A stretch of DNA of 64,000 nucleotides, taken from the NCBI GenBank assembly GCA_036924085.1, contig JAVGWX010000008.1, positions 55,640,814 to 55,704,813 on the forward strand, read 5' to 3'. The translations under genes and the position numbers were made by a program. The notes under the pieces were generated by a model. That model saw only the letters and a program-made list of their open reading frames with translations. It ran no database searches and was not told where the DNA came from. This DNA is from Ariolimax columbianus. Taxonomy: Eukaryota; Mollusca; Gastropoda; Stylommatophora; Arionidae. Shown one piece after another: positions 21,086-34,150 of the stretch. The number at the start of each line of letters is the position of its first letter. Within the stretch, counting starts at the first letter, position 1.

Positions 21086-23340
21086 CAAGTCTCTATATTT
21101 TATCAATTGTAGTGATGTGAATGCTTGCTTCTGGGTGTAAAACTGGAAGAGTTCAAAACCTAGTCCTCTCATACCCCAGTCTCTGTTTTGTAGCCTGTGG
21201 AGTATAAAACATAGATAGGAATGGTTCAAATACCGATTTAGAACAAAATCAAGAACTTAACTTCTGTTATGACTTACAATGCCTTTATCAGGTACAGCAG
21301 TCAATACAAATAAGAATATCAAACCTATCATAGCATTGAATTGAGTAGGAGCTGGTTTATTTTCCAGATGTTTTATAGTCTTGCATTTACCTTTTTTCCA
21401 TGACTTTTCCAACACAGCTGAGCAGGCTTTTTGTCCTATAGCTTTCCTTGTTTGTCTTCACCTTTTTTGGTTTTCTGATTGGGATAATGATAGCCTCCTG
21501 CCACAGGTCTGGGATCCTACCCGTGCTCCATTATTGATTACAGATTTTCATGAGTTTTCTTCTTGACCCTTGATCTAGGTTTTTAATCATGTGATGCCAT
21601 CTTTTCCTGGAGCTTTCTTGTTTTTCAGTTTCTGAATAGCAGTGTTTATCTCTACTATTTTGAATGATGCCTTCATTCAGGGATCCGCATTCTGTGTCTT
21701 CAGGTTCTCTTTTATCTCTTTTCTGACCTCTAGTTTGCGTTCTCGTGTCAATGTTGTAGTACACTACTCTCTGAAAAATTCAGCCAGGATGTTTGCTGCC
21801 ATTTTCCCTGTATGATGTTTCTCATTTTCCTTAATGACTGTCCTCCAATGGCTCCCTCTGGTTTCTTCATTTAATGCTCTTATCAGCTTCCAGAAATTAC
21901 TTGTACCTCTTTCCATGCTTAGGCTTTCAGTCTTTTCCTGCCAATTTCTTTGGATCTCACCCTTCTTTGACTCTATGAATGTGTTTTTAATTTTGCTCTG
22001 TTTCCCTGTTTTTATCTGGTGAAGGATGTTTTTTCATGGTATCTCTTGTCTCACTTAGTTCTTTGTGCATTTTGCCTAGTTTATTGCTCCAATAGGGTTT
22101 ATAGGTTTTCCGTTTTCCACATGGATTTGATTAATTTACTGCCTGGATGATAGCCTCCGTCATGATGGTAACATTTTTATTTAAATTTTTGGCATGGGAT
22201 ATATTTTCACAGAGTTTATTTACATTTTCTCTAAATATAATCCAGTTTGCTCCTTTGAAATTCCAGCGTGGGTGCATATCTGTTATCTCTGTTTGTCCCA
22301 TATTACATATTTCTAAAGTGATTGGGACATGGTCGCTTCCATCCAGTTGGCTGTTGACTGTTCTTGCTGTTAGCCGGTGAAGGTCGTCCGTTGCCATCGC
22401 AAGGTCTGGAGTACTCATTTTTTTCCATATTCTAGAGTACTATGTGTGCCTATCGTCTCGCCTATTTATTAAGATGACTTTGTTTTCCATCATCTAATCT
22501 TCTACCCCCCGTCTCTCTGGTCCATTGTTTTGTAGCCCCAGTTTGGGGTGTGACTGTTAAAATCTCCCACTATCAGGTGTCTCGACTCTTCAATTTTGAC
22601 TTTGTATATTGCCAGAGCTGTGGCCGGTAGACTATAGCAGTTTGTTATCATTGAGTCTCATGTGATGTATTTTAATTCATCTGGAGGGGACGGCGTGGCC
22701 TAGTGGTTAGGTGACACGGCTCACAACTCATAAAAAAATAATAAATTCATCTGGTCCAGATCTATTTGTTTCAACTGCTGGTAAAGAGTCTTTTACTAGT
22801 GTTATTATTCCTCCTTTAGTTCTTTTTTCCCTATCTTGACGGAAACATTCATATCTTCGGATGAACAATTTTGAGTTTCTATTAGGTGTGTTTCCTGAAT
22901 ACACATAATGTCTATATCGTTTTCTTTGAGAAATTCTTGCAGTTCCGAGTTCGGGTTTTTTGTTTCTCACGCCCTCTGCATTCCATTGTACCAGTTTCAG
23001 GTTCCAAGTTTGTTGATCAGCCCCACTATTCTGCCTCCCCCTGTAGGAGCGACACCATGACGATAGGGTAGACTGTCGCTTGACCATATCCTGTTGGTGC
23101 GTGTGTGTCCTGATTTTTCCCAGTCCCTGCGCCGTAGCTGACACACTCCGTCTTCGGCAGTTCGGGTTGGGTTTTCTGTTTTGGGTTGTCTCCCATAGCC
23201 TTTCCATCTCCCGATGGTTGGTTTGTTTGGTTCTGTTGCTGTTGATTCAGCCATTTAGCAACTACATACTCAGTAGGAGTTTAGCTTGTTTGTTAATGTC
23301 AGTGTGTGCAAACAGATAAAGGGTTTGAGAGTCGGTAATA
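21086..23340 (-). pseudogene. unit 1 antisense LINE 5' part: endonuclease and RT fingers
   Basis: On the minus strand, from right to left: MAESTATEPNKP start at about 23254; VQWNAEGVRNKKPEL and IMCIQETHLIETQN (apurinic-like endonuclease) at about 22985-22870; HLIVGDFNSHTPNWGY near 22575; INRPDDRHTYYSRIW near 22460 (residues by comparison with unit 2); STPDLAMATDDLHRL, then QLDGSDHVPITLEI with the endonuclease SDH motif; linker to about 21800; RT fingers INTAIQKLKNKKAPGKDGIT near 21640; and SLLSCVGKVMEK near 21420. The RT palm and RNase H are absent. Many stops. The protein type matches the RNase H LINE family elsewhere in the window. Confidence 0.8.
22685..22743 (+). mobile_element. tiny tRNA-headed SINE insertion with target-site duplication
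   Basis: The 59 bp insert begins aggggacggcgtggcctagt, containing a perfect Pol III A-box form (tggcctagtgg), and ends with an A-rich tail (aaaaaaataata). It is flanked by 11 bp direct repeats aattcatctgg at 22674-22684 and 22744-22754. Removing it restores the surrounding LINE endonuclease reading. No B box, so it is a short or internally deleted SINE. Confidence 0.75.
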
Positions 23341-26300
23341 CTATTGTGGTTAACATGTGGATAGTAAGATAAAATGTAGGAATTTAAATATTATTGTGTA
23401 TGTGTTAAGATGTGGATAGTAAGATACTATGTAGGAATTTAAATATTGTTGTGTATGTGTTAACATGGGGATAGTAAAGATAATATGTAGGAATTTAAAT
23501 ATTGTTGTGTATGTATTAAATTGGGGATAGTAAGAAAATATGTAGGAATTTAAATATTGTTGTGTATGTGTTAGCATGTGGACAGTAAGATACTATGTAG
23601 AAGATTATAACTTGGTGTCAGTTTGCTAATATTTTGATAGTGAGATACTATGTAGAAGATTAAAACTTGGTGTCAGTCTGCTAATATGTTGATAGTGAGT
23701 TACTATGTAGGACATTAAAGCTAGTGTTAGTCTACTAGCGACTACAGCGACACATCCTTAGCACTCATTGTTACGATTTTGTCTGGAATGTAGATGTTTC
23801 AGCAAAGACACATTTCCCCCCATCTCAGTTATTCTGGAATGTCACAGCATTTTCCTGTTCGGTCATGTTGTCCACCTGGACAAGGAGGTCCCAGCTCACC
23901 AGATTCTTCAAAAGACAGTCAACAGTGTAAACGGCCTTCACCCTGCTGGCTGGAATCGCCGTAGAGGTCGTCACCGAAACACGTGGCTTCAACAGGTAGC
24001 GGCTTCCCCATATGCCTTAGAGGAGGCCTGTCAGCATGCAGTTACAACTGGACATGGTGCTGTTCATCCGACGCAACAGGCCCCAGACACCTAAGGGAAC
24101 ATTATTATGTTAGTCTACTAACATGTGGATAGTAAGATATTTTTCAAGACAGTAAATCTCCAAGTTGGTTATCATCTGTTGATTTGTAACTAGTAAGATC
24201 TTATGTAGGAGATTAAAGCTCAGTATCTGACTTCTAACATGTGGATAGTAAGATAATATGTAGATCATTAAATCCTGGTGTCCCTTCAGGTCGGAGTGGC
24301 TGCACCACAGCTTCTGTCTCAGCGCTGCGTCCTCTGGTAACTGATTTCACTAAAACATGAAGTCTGTTAACATGGTGACAGTAAAATGCTATGTAGGACA
24401 TACGTTTTGGTGTTGGACTGTTAATTTATGGATTCTATCGTATTATATAGGACTGTAAAGTTTGGTGGCCGTCTACATCTGTTGCTATGTGGAAAGAAAG
24501 ATATGTAAGGTATCAAATCTCAGTGGCGCTCTGTTAACACGTGGATAGTAAGAAAATATGTAGGGTTTCAAATCTCAGTGGTGGTCTCTGTTATCATGTA
24601 GATAGTAAGATACTATGTAAGGGATCAAATCTTCATGTTGGTCTGTTATCATCGGGATAGTAAGATAAGATGGAGGGTATCAAATCTCGGTGCTGGTCTG
24701 TTAGCGCTGTTAACGTGGGGGTGGTAAGATAATATGTAGGGTATCAAATCTTGTTGTTGGTCTATTAACATGGGAATGGTAAGATAATATGTACGGTATC
24801 AAATCTCGGTGCTGGTCTGTTAACGTGGGGATGGTAAGATAATATGTAGAGTATCAAATCATGGTGCTGGTCTGTAAATTTGTGGATGATAAGTTAATAT
24901 GTAGGATATCAAATCTCGTTTTTGGTCTGTTAACGTGGGGATGGTAAGATAATATGTATGGCAGTAAAGCTCAGTGTTATTCTGGCATGTGGATTTAAAG
25001 ATAAAATGTAGGACATTTAAGCTTGTGTGGATCTATTTATATGTGATTAGTAGGATAATATGCACGACATTAATAGACTTGGTCAGTTTGTTTAGATGTG
25101 AAAAGTAAGATACTATATGGGACAGTAAAGCTTGTTGTAGGTCTACATCTTTTGCCTTGTGAATATCAAGATAATATTTAGGACAATAAACCTCGGTGTC
25201 ATTCTGTTTCCATAGTGATAGTCAGATAATAAGATAATTAAGCCTATTGCTATCTCTTTATTTGTGGAACAGAAGATTATTTTGTTTTTGTTTTTTGCGA
25301 TAAGGCTCAGTGTTGGTCTATTAATAATTTGATTAGAAACATTTTTTTTACAACACTACAGCTCGGTGTTTGTCTGTTGACATGGAGACAGCAGGAAGCC
25401 GTTATAACATTCAGTCTTGGTGTCTGTCTGTTTACAAAACGAAAGTAAGACACTGTAAAGGACATTAAAGCTTGATATTTGCCTGTTAACATCTGGGTAT
25501 GAACAGGATATGTAGGACAATAAAGCTCAGTGTTGGTATGTTAACGTGTGGAAAGTAAAATACTATGTAGGGCATCACCGCTCATTTTTGGTCTGTTTAC
25601 CTGGGGATAATAATATACTATATAGGATACCTAATCATGATGTTGGTCTGTTTTCATGTGGATAGTGAGATAATATATAGAGCATTATATCTCGGTTGCT
25701 GTGTATTAACATTTGGACATTAGAAAAATATGTAGGACATGAAAGTTCACTGTTGGTGTGTTAACAAGTGGATAGTATGATGCTATGTAGCAAAGTAAAA
25801 CTTGCTGTCGTTCTGTTAACAAGTAGATAGTATGATGCTATGTAGCAAAGTAAAGCTTGCTGTTGTTCTGTTAACATGTGAAAAGTAAAACAATATGTTG
25901 GACATTATAGATTCCTATGAGACTGCTAGCTTCTGGACAGTAAGATAACATGTAGGACATTAACAAATAAGAATGGTTTGTTAACATGCAAACAGTTTAA
26001 TAGTACATGGGACAATAAAACTCAGTGTCTGTCTGCTAACAGTTGTAGAGTAAGATACTACGTAGGTCATCTATGCTAAAAGCTCGGTGTTTGTTTATTA
26101 TCATGTGAACAGTAAGATATTATTTTTAACAGTTAAGCTCAGCATCTGCATGTTAACATGTAGTTTGCAATATATTATGCATTGCACTAAAATGAACTAT
26201 GTAGTGCATCAATGCTCTGGATCAGTCTTTAACATCTAGATAGTAGATAGTGTATAGCACATTAAATCTAGAGTTGGTTTGTTAATATGTAGATTGTAAG

Positions 26301-27635
26301 ATTTTATGTAGGACATTAATGCTTTCTGTCTGATAACATTGGGATTGTACAATATTTTTAATTGACAATAAAGCTTAATATTGGTCTGTTAATATACAGA
26401 TAGCAAATTACTATGTAGGACTGTAATATTTTGTATAAGTGTACATCTGTTTACATGGGATAATACGATACGTTATGGGACAATACAGTTTATTATATGT
26501 ATGTTAATATTCTAACAGTAAGGTTTTATATAAATGACTGTTAGCATGTGTTTAGGTAGATACTTTGTGGGACATTAAAACTTGATGTTGGCATGTTAAG
26601 TTGTGGATAGAAAGATGCTATATATAGGACCTTAAAACTTGATGTAGCATAGTAAGATGCTAACTAGGACTATAATGCCCAGGGTAGGTATGTTAACATG
26701 TGCATAGTAAGATAATAGGTAGGACTGTAATGCCCAGGGTCGGTTTGTTAGCATGTGGATAGTAAGATACTAGCTAGGACTGTAATGCCCAGGGTCGGTT
26801 TGTTAACATGTGCATAGTAAGATACTAGCTAGGACTGTAATGCCCGAGGGTGAGTTTGTTAACATGTGGATAGTAAGATACTAGCTAGGACTGTAATGCC
26901 CAGGGTGGATTTGTTAACATGTGGATAGTAAGATACTAGCTAGAACTGTAATGCCTGAGGGTGAGTTTGTTAACATGTGGATAGTAAGATACTAGCTGGG
27001 ACTGTAATGCCTGAGGGTGAGTTTGTTAACATGTGGATAGTAAGATACTAGCTAGGACTGTAATGCCCAGGGTGGGTTTGTTAACATGTGTATAGTAAGA
27101 TACTAGCTAAGACTGTAATGCCTGAGGGTGAGTTTGTTAACATGTGTATAGTAAGATACTAGCTGGGACTGTATTGCCTGAGGGTGAGTTTGTTAACATG
27201 TGGATAGTAAGATACTAGCTAGGACTGTAATGCCCAGGGTGGGTTTGTTAACATGTGGATAGTAAGATACTAGCTAGGACTGTAATGCTTGAGGGTGAGT
27301 TTGTTAACATGTGGATAGTAAGATACTAGCTGGGACTGTAATGCCTGAGAGTGAGTTTGTTAACATGTTGATAGTAAGATACTAGCTGGGACTGTAATGC
27401 CTGAGTGTGAGTTTGTTAACATGTGGATAGTAAGATGCTAGCTAGGACTGTAATGCACAGGGTGGGTTTGTTAACATGTAGATAGTAAGATACTAGCTAG
27501 GACTGTAATGCCCAGGGTTGGTTTGTTAACATGTGGATAGTAAGATACTAGCTAGGACTGTAATGCCCAGGGTGAGTTTGTTAACATGTGGATAGTAAGA
27601 TAATATTTCAGACATTAATGCTTATTGTCAAGTCT
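23341..27635 (+). repeat. unit 2 minisatellite, ~55 bp monomers
   Basis: Same composition as unit 1. Differences: about four extra monomers at its left end (23360-23590), loss of the whole attcaagctctgtgttgg subarray near 26195 (aaaatgaactatgtagtgca), two copies of the atgatgctatgtagcaaagt monomer, and a shorter ctagctagga block at about 26660-27590. Confidence 0.9.
23725..24105 (+). pseudogene. RTE-like LINE 3' end inside unit 2 satellite
   Basis: Near-identical copy of 16345-16715. The open frame at 23768-24094 runs six codons longer because a stop in unit 1 (acgtaacag) reads acgcaacag here. Confidence 0.8.
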
Positions 27636-29204
27636 CTATATTTTATCAATTGTAGTGATGTGAATGCTTGCTTCTGGTGGTAAAACTGGGAGAGTTCAAA
27701 ACCCAGTCCTCTCATACCCCAGTCTCTGTTTTGTAGCCTGCGGAGTATAAAACATAGATAGGAATGGTTCAAAAACCGATTTAGAACAAAATCAAGAACT
27801 TAACTTCTGTTATGACTTACAATGCCTTTATCAGGTACAGCAGTCAATACAAATAAGAATATCAAACCTTTCATAGCAGTGAATTGAGTAGGAGCTGGTT
27901 TATTTTCCAGATGTTTTATAGTCTTGCATTTACCTTTTTTCCATGACTTTTCCAACACAGCTGAGCAGGCTTTTTGTCCTATAGCTTTCCTTGCTTGTCT
28001 TCACCTATTTTGGTATTCTGATTGGGATAATGATAGCCTTCCGCCACAGGTCGGGGATCCTACCCGTGCTCCATTATTGATTACAGATTTTCATGAGTTT
28101 TCTTCTTGACCCTTGATCTAGGTTTTTAATCATGTGATGCCATCTTTTCCTGGAGCTTTCTTGTTTTTCAGTTTCTGAATAGCAGTGTTTATCTCTACTA
28201 TTTTGAATGATGCCTTCATTCAGGGATCCGCATTCTGTGTCTTCAGGTTCTCTTTTATCTCTTTTTTGACCTCTAGTTTGCGTTCTCATGTCAATGTTGT
28301 AGTACGCTCCTCTCTGAAAAATTCAGCCAGGATGTTTGCTGCCATTTTCCCTGTATGATGTTTCTCATTTTCCTTAATGACCGTCTTCCCATGGCTCCCT
28401 CTGGTTTCCTCATTTAATGCTCTTATCAGCTTCCACAGAAATTACTTGTACCTCTTTCCATGCTTAGGCTTTCAGTCTTTTCCTGCCAATTTCTTTGGAT
28501 CTCACCCTTCTTTGACTCTATGAATGTGTTTTTAATTTTGCTCTGTTTCCCTGTTTTTATCTGGTGAAGGATGTTTTTTCATGGTATCTCTTATCTCACT
28601 TAGTTCTTTGTGCATTTTGCCTAGTTTATTGCTCCAATAGGGTTTATAATTTTTCCGTTTTCCACATGGATTTTATTTATTTACTGCCTGGATGATAGCC
28701 TCCGTCATGATGGTAACATTTTTATTTAAATTTTTGGCATGGGATATATTTTCACAGAGTTTATTTACATTTTCTCTAAATAGAATCCAGTTTGCTCTTT
28801 TGAAATTCCAGCTTGGGTGCATATCTGTTATCTCTGTTTGTCCCATATTACATATTTCTAAAGTGATTGGGACATGGTCGCTTCCATCCAGTTGGCTGTT
28901 GACTGTTCTTGCTGTTAGCCGGTGAAGGTCGTCCGTTGCCATCGCAAGGTCTGGAGTACTCATTTTTTTCCATATTCTAGAGTAATATGTGTGCCTATCG
29001 TCTGGCCTATTTATTAAGATGACTTTGTTTTCCATCATCTAATCTTCTACCCCCCGTCTCTCTGGTCCATTGTTTTGTAGCCCCAGTTTGGGGTGTAACT
29101 GTTAAAATCTCCCACTATGAGGTGTCTCGACTCTTCAATTTTGACTTTGTATATTGCCAGAGCTGTAGCCGGTGGAGTATAGCAGTTTGTTATCATTGAG
29201 TCTC
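27636..29204 (-). pseudogene. unit 2 antisense LINE fragment, 5' truncated
   Basis: Same as unit 1 from the RT fingers up to the GDFN part of the endonuclease. The frame at 29038-28673 is open for 121 codons: MMENKVILINRPDD, then STPDLAMATDD and QLDGSDHVPITL. Homology stops at gagtctc (29198-29204), so the endonuclease start and the SINE are missing. Confidence 0.8.
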
Positions 29205-29250
29205 CACTGTGTAGGATGATCTTTCATCCGATGCAACAGGCCCCAGACAC
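29205..29250 (+). other. recombination junction between units 2 and 3
   Basis: A ~20 bp filler (cactgtgtaggatgatcttt) joins the LINE endonuclease directly to the last ~45 bp of the RTE-like tail (catccgatgcaacaggcccc). The identical junction recurs at 34105-34150. The unit 1-2 junction lacks it. Confidence 0.8.
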
Positions 29251-32200
29251 CTAAGGGAACATTATTATGTTAGTCTACTAACATGTGGATAGTAAGATAT
29301 TTTTCAAGACAGTAAATCTCCAAGTTGGTTATCATCTGTTGATTTGTAACTAGTAAGATCTTATGTAGGAGATTAAAGCTCAGTATCTGACTTCTAACAT
29401 GTGGATAGTAAGATAATATGTAGATCATTAAATCCTGGTGTCCCTTCAGGTCGGAGTGGCTGCACCACAGCTTCTGTCTCAGCGCTGCGTCCTCTGGTAA
29501 CTGATTTCACTAAAACATGAAGTCTGTTAACATGGTGACAGTAAAATGCTATGTAGGACATACGTTTTGATGTTGGACTGTTAATTTATGGATTCTATCG
29601 TATTATATAGGACTGTAAAGTTTGGTGGCCGTCTACATCTGTTGCTATATGGAAAGAAAGATATGTAAGGTATCAAATCTCAGTGGCGGTCTGTTAACAC
29701 GTGGATAGTAAGAAAATATGTAGGGTTTCAAATCTCAGTGGTGGTCTCTGTTATCATGTAGATAGTAAGATACTATGTAGGGTATCAAATCTTGTTGTTG
29801 GTCTATTAACATGGGAATGGTAAGATTATATGTAGGGTATCAAACCTCGGTGCTGATCTGTTAACATGGGAATGGTAAGATAATATGTAGAGTATCAAAT
29901 CATGGTGCTGGTCTGTAAATTTGTGGATGATAAGTTAATATGTAGGATATCAAATCTCGTTGTTGGTCTGTTAACGTGGGGATGGTAAGATAATATGTAT
30001 GGCAGTAAAGCTCAGTGTTATTCTGGCATGTGGATTTAAAGATAAAATGTAGGACATTGAAGCTTGTGTGGATCTATTTATATGTGATTAGTAGGATAAT
30101 ATGCACGACATTAATAGACATGGTCAGTTTGTTTAGATGTGAAAAGTAAGATACTATATGGGACAGTAAAGCTTGTTGTAGGTCTACATCTTTTGCCTTG
30201 TGAATATCAAGATAATATTTAGGACAATAAACCTCGGTGTCATTCTGTTTCCATAGTGATAGTCAGATAATAAGATAATTAAGCCTATTGCTATCTCTTT
30301 ATTTGTGGAACAAAAGATTATTTTTGTTTTTGTTTTTTGCGATAAGGCTCAGTGTGGGTCTATTAATAATTTGATTAGAAACATTTTTTTTACAACACTA
30401 CAGCTCGGTGATTGTCTGTTGACATGGAGACAGCAGGAAGCCGTTATAACATTCAGTCTTGGTGTCTGTCTGTTTACAAAACGAAGGTAAGACACTGTAA
30501 AGGACATTAAAGCTTGATATTTGCCTGTTAACATCTGGGTATGAACAGGATATGTAGGACAATAAAGCTCAGTGTTGGTATGTTAACGTGTGGAAAGTAA
30601 AATACTATGTAGGGCATCACCGCTCATTTTTGGTCTGTTTACCTGGGGGTAATAATATACTATATAGGATACCTAATCATGATGTTGGTCTGTTTTCATG
30701 TGGATAGTGATATAATATATAGAGCATTATATCTCGGTTGCTGTGTATTAACATTTGGACATTAGGAAAATATGTAGGACATGAAAGTTCACTGTTGGTG
30801 TGTTAACAAGTGGATAGTATGATGCTATGTAGCAAAGTAAAACTTGCTGTCATTCTGTAAACAAGTGGATAGTATGATGCTATGTAGCAAAGTAAAACGT
30901 GCTGTTGTTCTTTTAACAAGTGGATAGTATGATGCTATGTAGCAAAGTAAAACTTGCTGTCGTTCTGTTAACAAGTAGATAGTATGATGCTATGTAGCAA
31001 AGTAAAGCTTGCTGTTGTTCTGTTAACATGTGAAAAGTAAAACAATATGTTGGACATTAAAGATTCCTATGAGACTGCTAGCTTCTGGACAGTAAGATAA
31101 CATGTAGGACATTAACAAATAAGAATGGTTTGTTAACATGCAAACAGTTTAATAGTACATGGGACAATAAAACTCAGTGTCTGTCTGCTAACAGTTGTAG
31201 AGTAAGATACTACGTAGGTCATCTATGCTAAAAGCTCGGTGTTTGTTTATTAACATGTGAACAGTAAGATATTATTTTTAACAGTTAAGCTCAGCATCTG
31301 CCTGTTAACATGTAGTTTGCAATATATTATGTATTGCACTAAAATGAGGTGTTGGTCTGCTTCTGTTGACAGTAAGATACTTTATAGGACATTCAAGCTC
31401 TGTGTTGGTTTGTTTACATTGAGGCAGTGAGAAACTGTGTAGGACATTCAAGCTCTGTGTTGGTTTGTTAACATTGTGACAGTGAGAAACTATATAGGAC
31501 ATTCAAGCTCTGTGTTGTTTTGTTAACATTGAGGCAGTAAGAAACTGTGTAGGACATTCAAGCTCTGTGTTGATTTGTTAACATTGTGGCAGTAAGCAAT
31601 TATGTAGTGCATCAATGCTCTGGATCAGTCTTTAACATCTAGATAGTAGATAGTGTATAGCACATTAAATCTAGAGTTGGTTTGTTAATATGTGGATTGT
31701 AAGATTTTATGTAGGACATTAATGCTTTCTGTCTGATAACATTGGGATTGTACAATATTTTGAATGACAATAAAGCTTAATATTGGTCTGTTAATATACA
31801 GATAACAAATTACTATGTAGGACTGTAATGTTTTGTATAAGTGTACATCTGTTTACATGGGATAGTACGATACGTTATGGGACAATACAGTTTATTATAT
31901 GTATGTTAATATTCTAACAGTAAGGTATTATATAAATGACTGTTAGCATGTGTTTAGGTAGATACTTTGTGGGACATTAAAACTTGATGTTGGCATGTTA
32001 ACTTGTGGATAGTAAGATGCTATATATAGGACCTTAAAACTTGATGTAGCATAGTAAGATGCTAATTAGGACTATAATGCCCAGGGTAGGTATGTTAACA
32101 TGTGCATAGTAAGATACTAGCTAGGACTGTAATGCCTGAGGGTGAGTTTGTTAGCATGTGGATAGTAAGATACTAGCTGGGACTGTAATGCCTGAGAGTG

Positions 32201-32523
32201 AGTTTGTTAACATGTTGATAGTAAGATACTAGCTGGGACTGTAATGCCCAGGGTCGGTTTGTTAACATGTGGATAGTAAGATACTAGCTAGGACTGTAAT
32301 GCCGAGGGTGAGTTTGTTAACATGTGGATAGTAAGATACTAGCTAGGACTGTAATGCACAGGGTGGGTTTGTTAACATGTGGATAATAAGATACTAGCTA
32401 GGACTGTAATGCCCAGGGTTGGTTTGTTAACATGTGGATAGTAAGATACTAGCTAGGACTGTAATGCCCAGGGTGAGTTTGTTAACATGTGGATAGTAAG
32501 ATAATATTTAAGACATTAATGCT
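29251..32523 (+). repeat. unit 3 minisatellite, ~55 bp monomers
   Basis: Shortest satellite block. It has four copies of the atgatgctatgtagcaaagt monomer (about 30800-31020), four or five of the attcaagctctgtgttgg monomer (31380-31610) and only about eight of the ctagctagga type (32090-32490). Confidence 0.9.
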
Positions 32524-34104
32524 TATTGTCAAGTCTCTATATTCTATCAATTGTAGTGATGTGAATGCTTGCTTCTGGTGGTAAAACTGGGAGAGTTCAA
32601 AACCCAGTCCTCTCATACCCCAGTCTCTGTTTTGTAGCCTGCGGAGTATAAAACATAGATAGGAATGGTTCAAAAACCGATTTAGAACAAAATCAAGAAC
32701 TTAACTTCTGTTATGACTTACAATGCCTTTATCAGGTACAGCAGTCAATACAAATAAGAATATCAAACCTTTCATAGCGCGGGATTGAGTAGGAGCTGGT
32801 TTATTTTTCAGATGTTTTATAGTCTTGCATTTACCTTTTTTCCATGACTTTTCCAACACAGCTGAGCAGGCTTTTTGTCCTATAGCTTTTCTTGCTTGTC
32901 TTCACCTATTTTGGTTTTCTGATTGGGATAATGATAGCCTTCCGCCACAGGTCTGGGATCCTACCCGTGCTCCATTATTGATTACAGATTTTCAGGAGTT
33001 TTCTTCTTGACCCTTGATCTAGGTTTTTAATCATGTGATGCCATCTTTTCCTGGAGCTTTCTTGTTTTTCAGTTTCTGAATAGCAGTGTTTATCTCTACT
33101 ATTTTGAATGATGCCTTTATTCAGGGATCCGCATTCTGCGTCTTCAGGTTCTCTTTTATCTCTTTTCTGACCTCTAGTTTGCGTTCTCATGTCAATGTTG
33201 TAGTACGCTCCTCTCTGAAAAATTCAGCCAGGATGTTTGCTGCCATTTTCCCTGTATGATGTTTCTCATTTTCCTTAATGACCGTCTTCCCATTGCTCCC
33301 TCTGGTTTCCTCATTTAATGCTCTTATCAGCTTCCACAGAAATTACTTGTACCTCTTTCCATGCTTAGGCTTTCAGTCTTTTAGTGCCAATTTCTTTGGA
33401 TCTCACCCTTTTTTGACTCTATGAATGTGTTTTTAATTTTGCTCTGTTTCCCTGTTTTTATCTGGTGAAGGATGTTTTTTCATGGTATCTCTTGTCTCAC
33501 TTAGTTCTTTGTGCATTTTGCCTAGTTTATTGCTCCAATAGGGTTTATAATTTTTCCGTTTTCCACATGGATTTGATTAATTTACTGCCTGGATGATAGC
33601 CTCCGTCATGATGGTAACATTTTTATTTAAATTTTTGGCATGGGATATATTTTCACAGAGTTTATTTACATTTTCTCTAAATAGAATCCAGTTTGCTCTT
33701 TTGAAATTCCAGCGTGGGTGCATATCTGTTATCTCTGTTTGTCCCATATTACATATTTCTAAAGTGATTGGGACATGGTCGCTTCCATCCAGTTGGCTGT
33801 TGACTGTTCTTGCTGTTAGCCGGTGAAGGTCGTCCGTTGCCATCGCAAGGTCTGGAGTACTCATTTTTTTCCATATTCTAGAGTAATATGTGTGCCTATC
33901 GTCTGGCCTATTTATTAAGATGACTTTGTTTTCCATCATCTAATCTTCTACCCCCCGTCTCTCTGGTCCATTGTTTTGTAGCCCCAGTTTGGGGTGTGAC
34001 TGTTAAAATCTCCCACTATGAGGTGTCTCGACTCTTCAATTTTGACTTTGTATATTGCCAGAGCTGTGGCCGGTGGACTATAGCAGTTTGTTATCATTGA
34101 GTCT
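32524..34104 (-). pseudogene. unit 3 antisense LINE fragment, 5' truncated
   Basis: Near-identical to unit 2. Open stretch 33939-33577 (endonuclease carboxyl half with QLDGSDHVPITL). Ends at the same gagtctc deletion point. Confidence 0.8.
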
Positions 34105-34150
34105 CCACTGTGTAGGATGATCTTTCATCCGATGCAACAGGCCCCAGACA
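34105..34150 (+). other. recombination junction between units 3 and 4
   Basis: Same filler and same joined ends as at 29205-29250. Confidence 0.8.

Noticed and set aside
22131..22418. Host endonuclease/phosphatase gene (GSDH motif)
   Set aside because: It is the endonuclease domain of a LINE, repeated in all four array units and followed by RT fingers.
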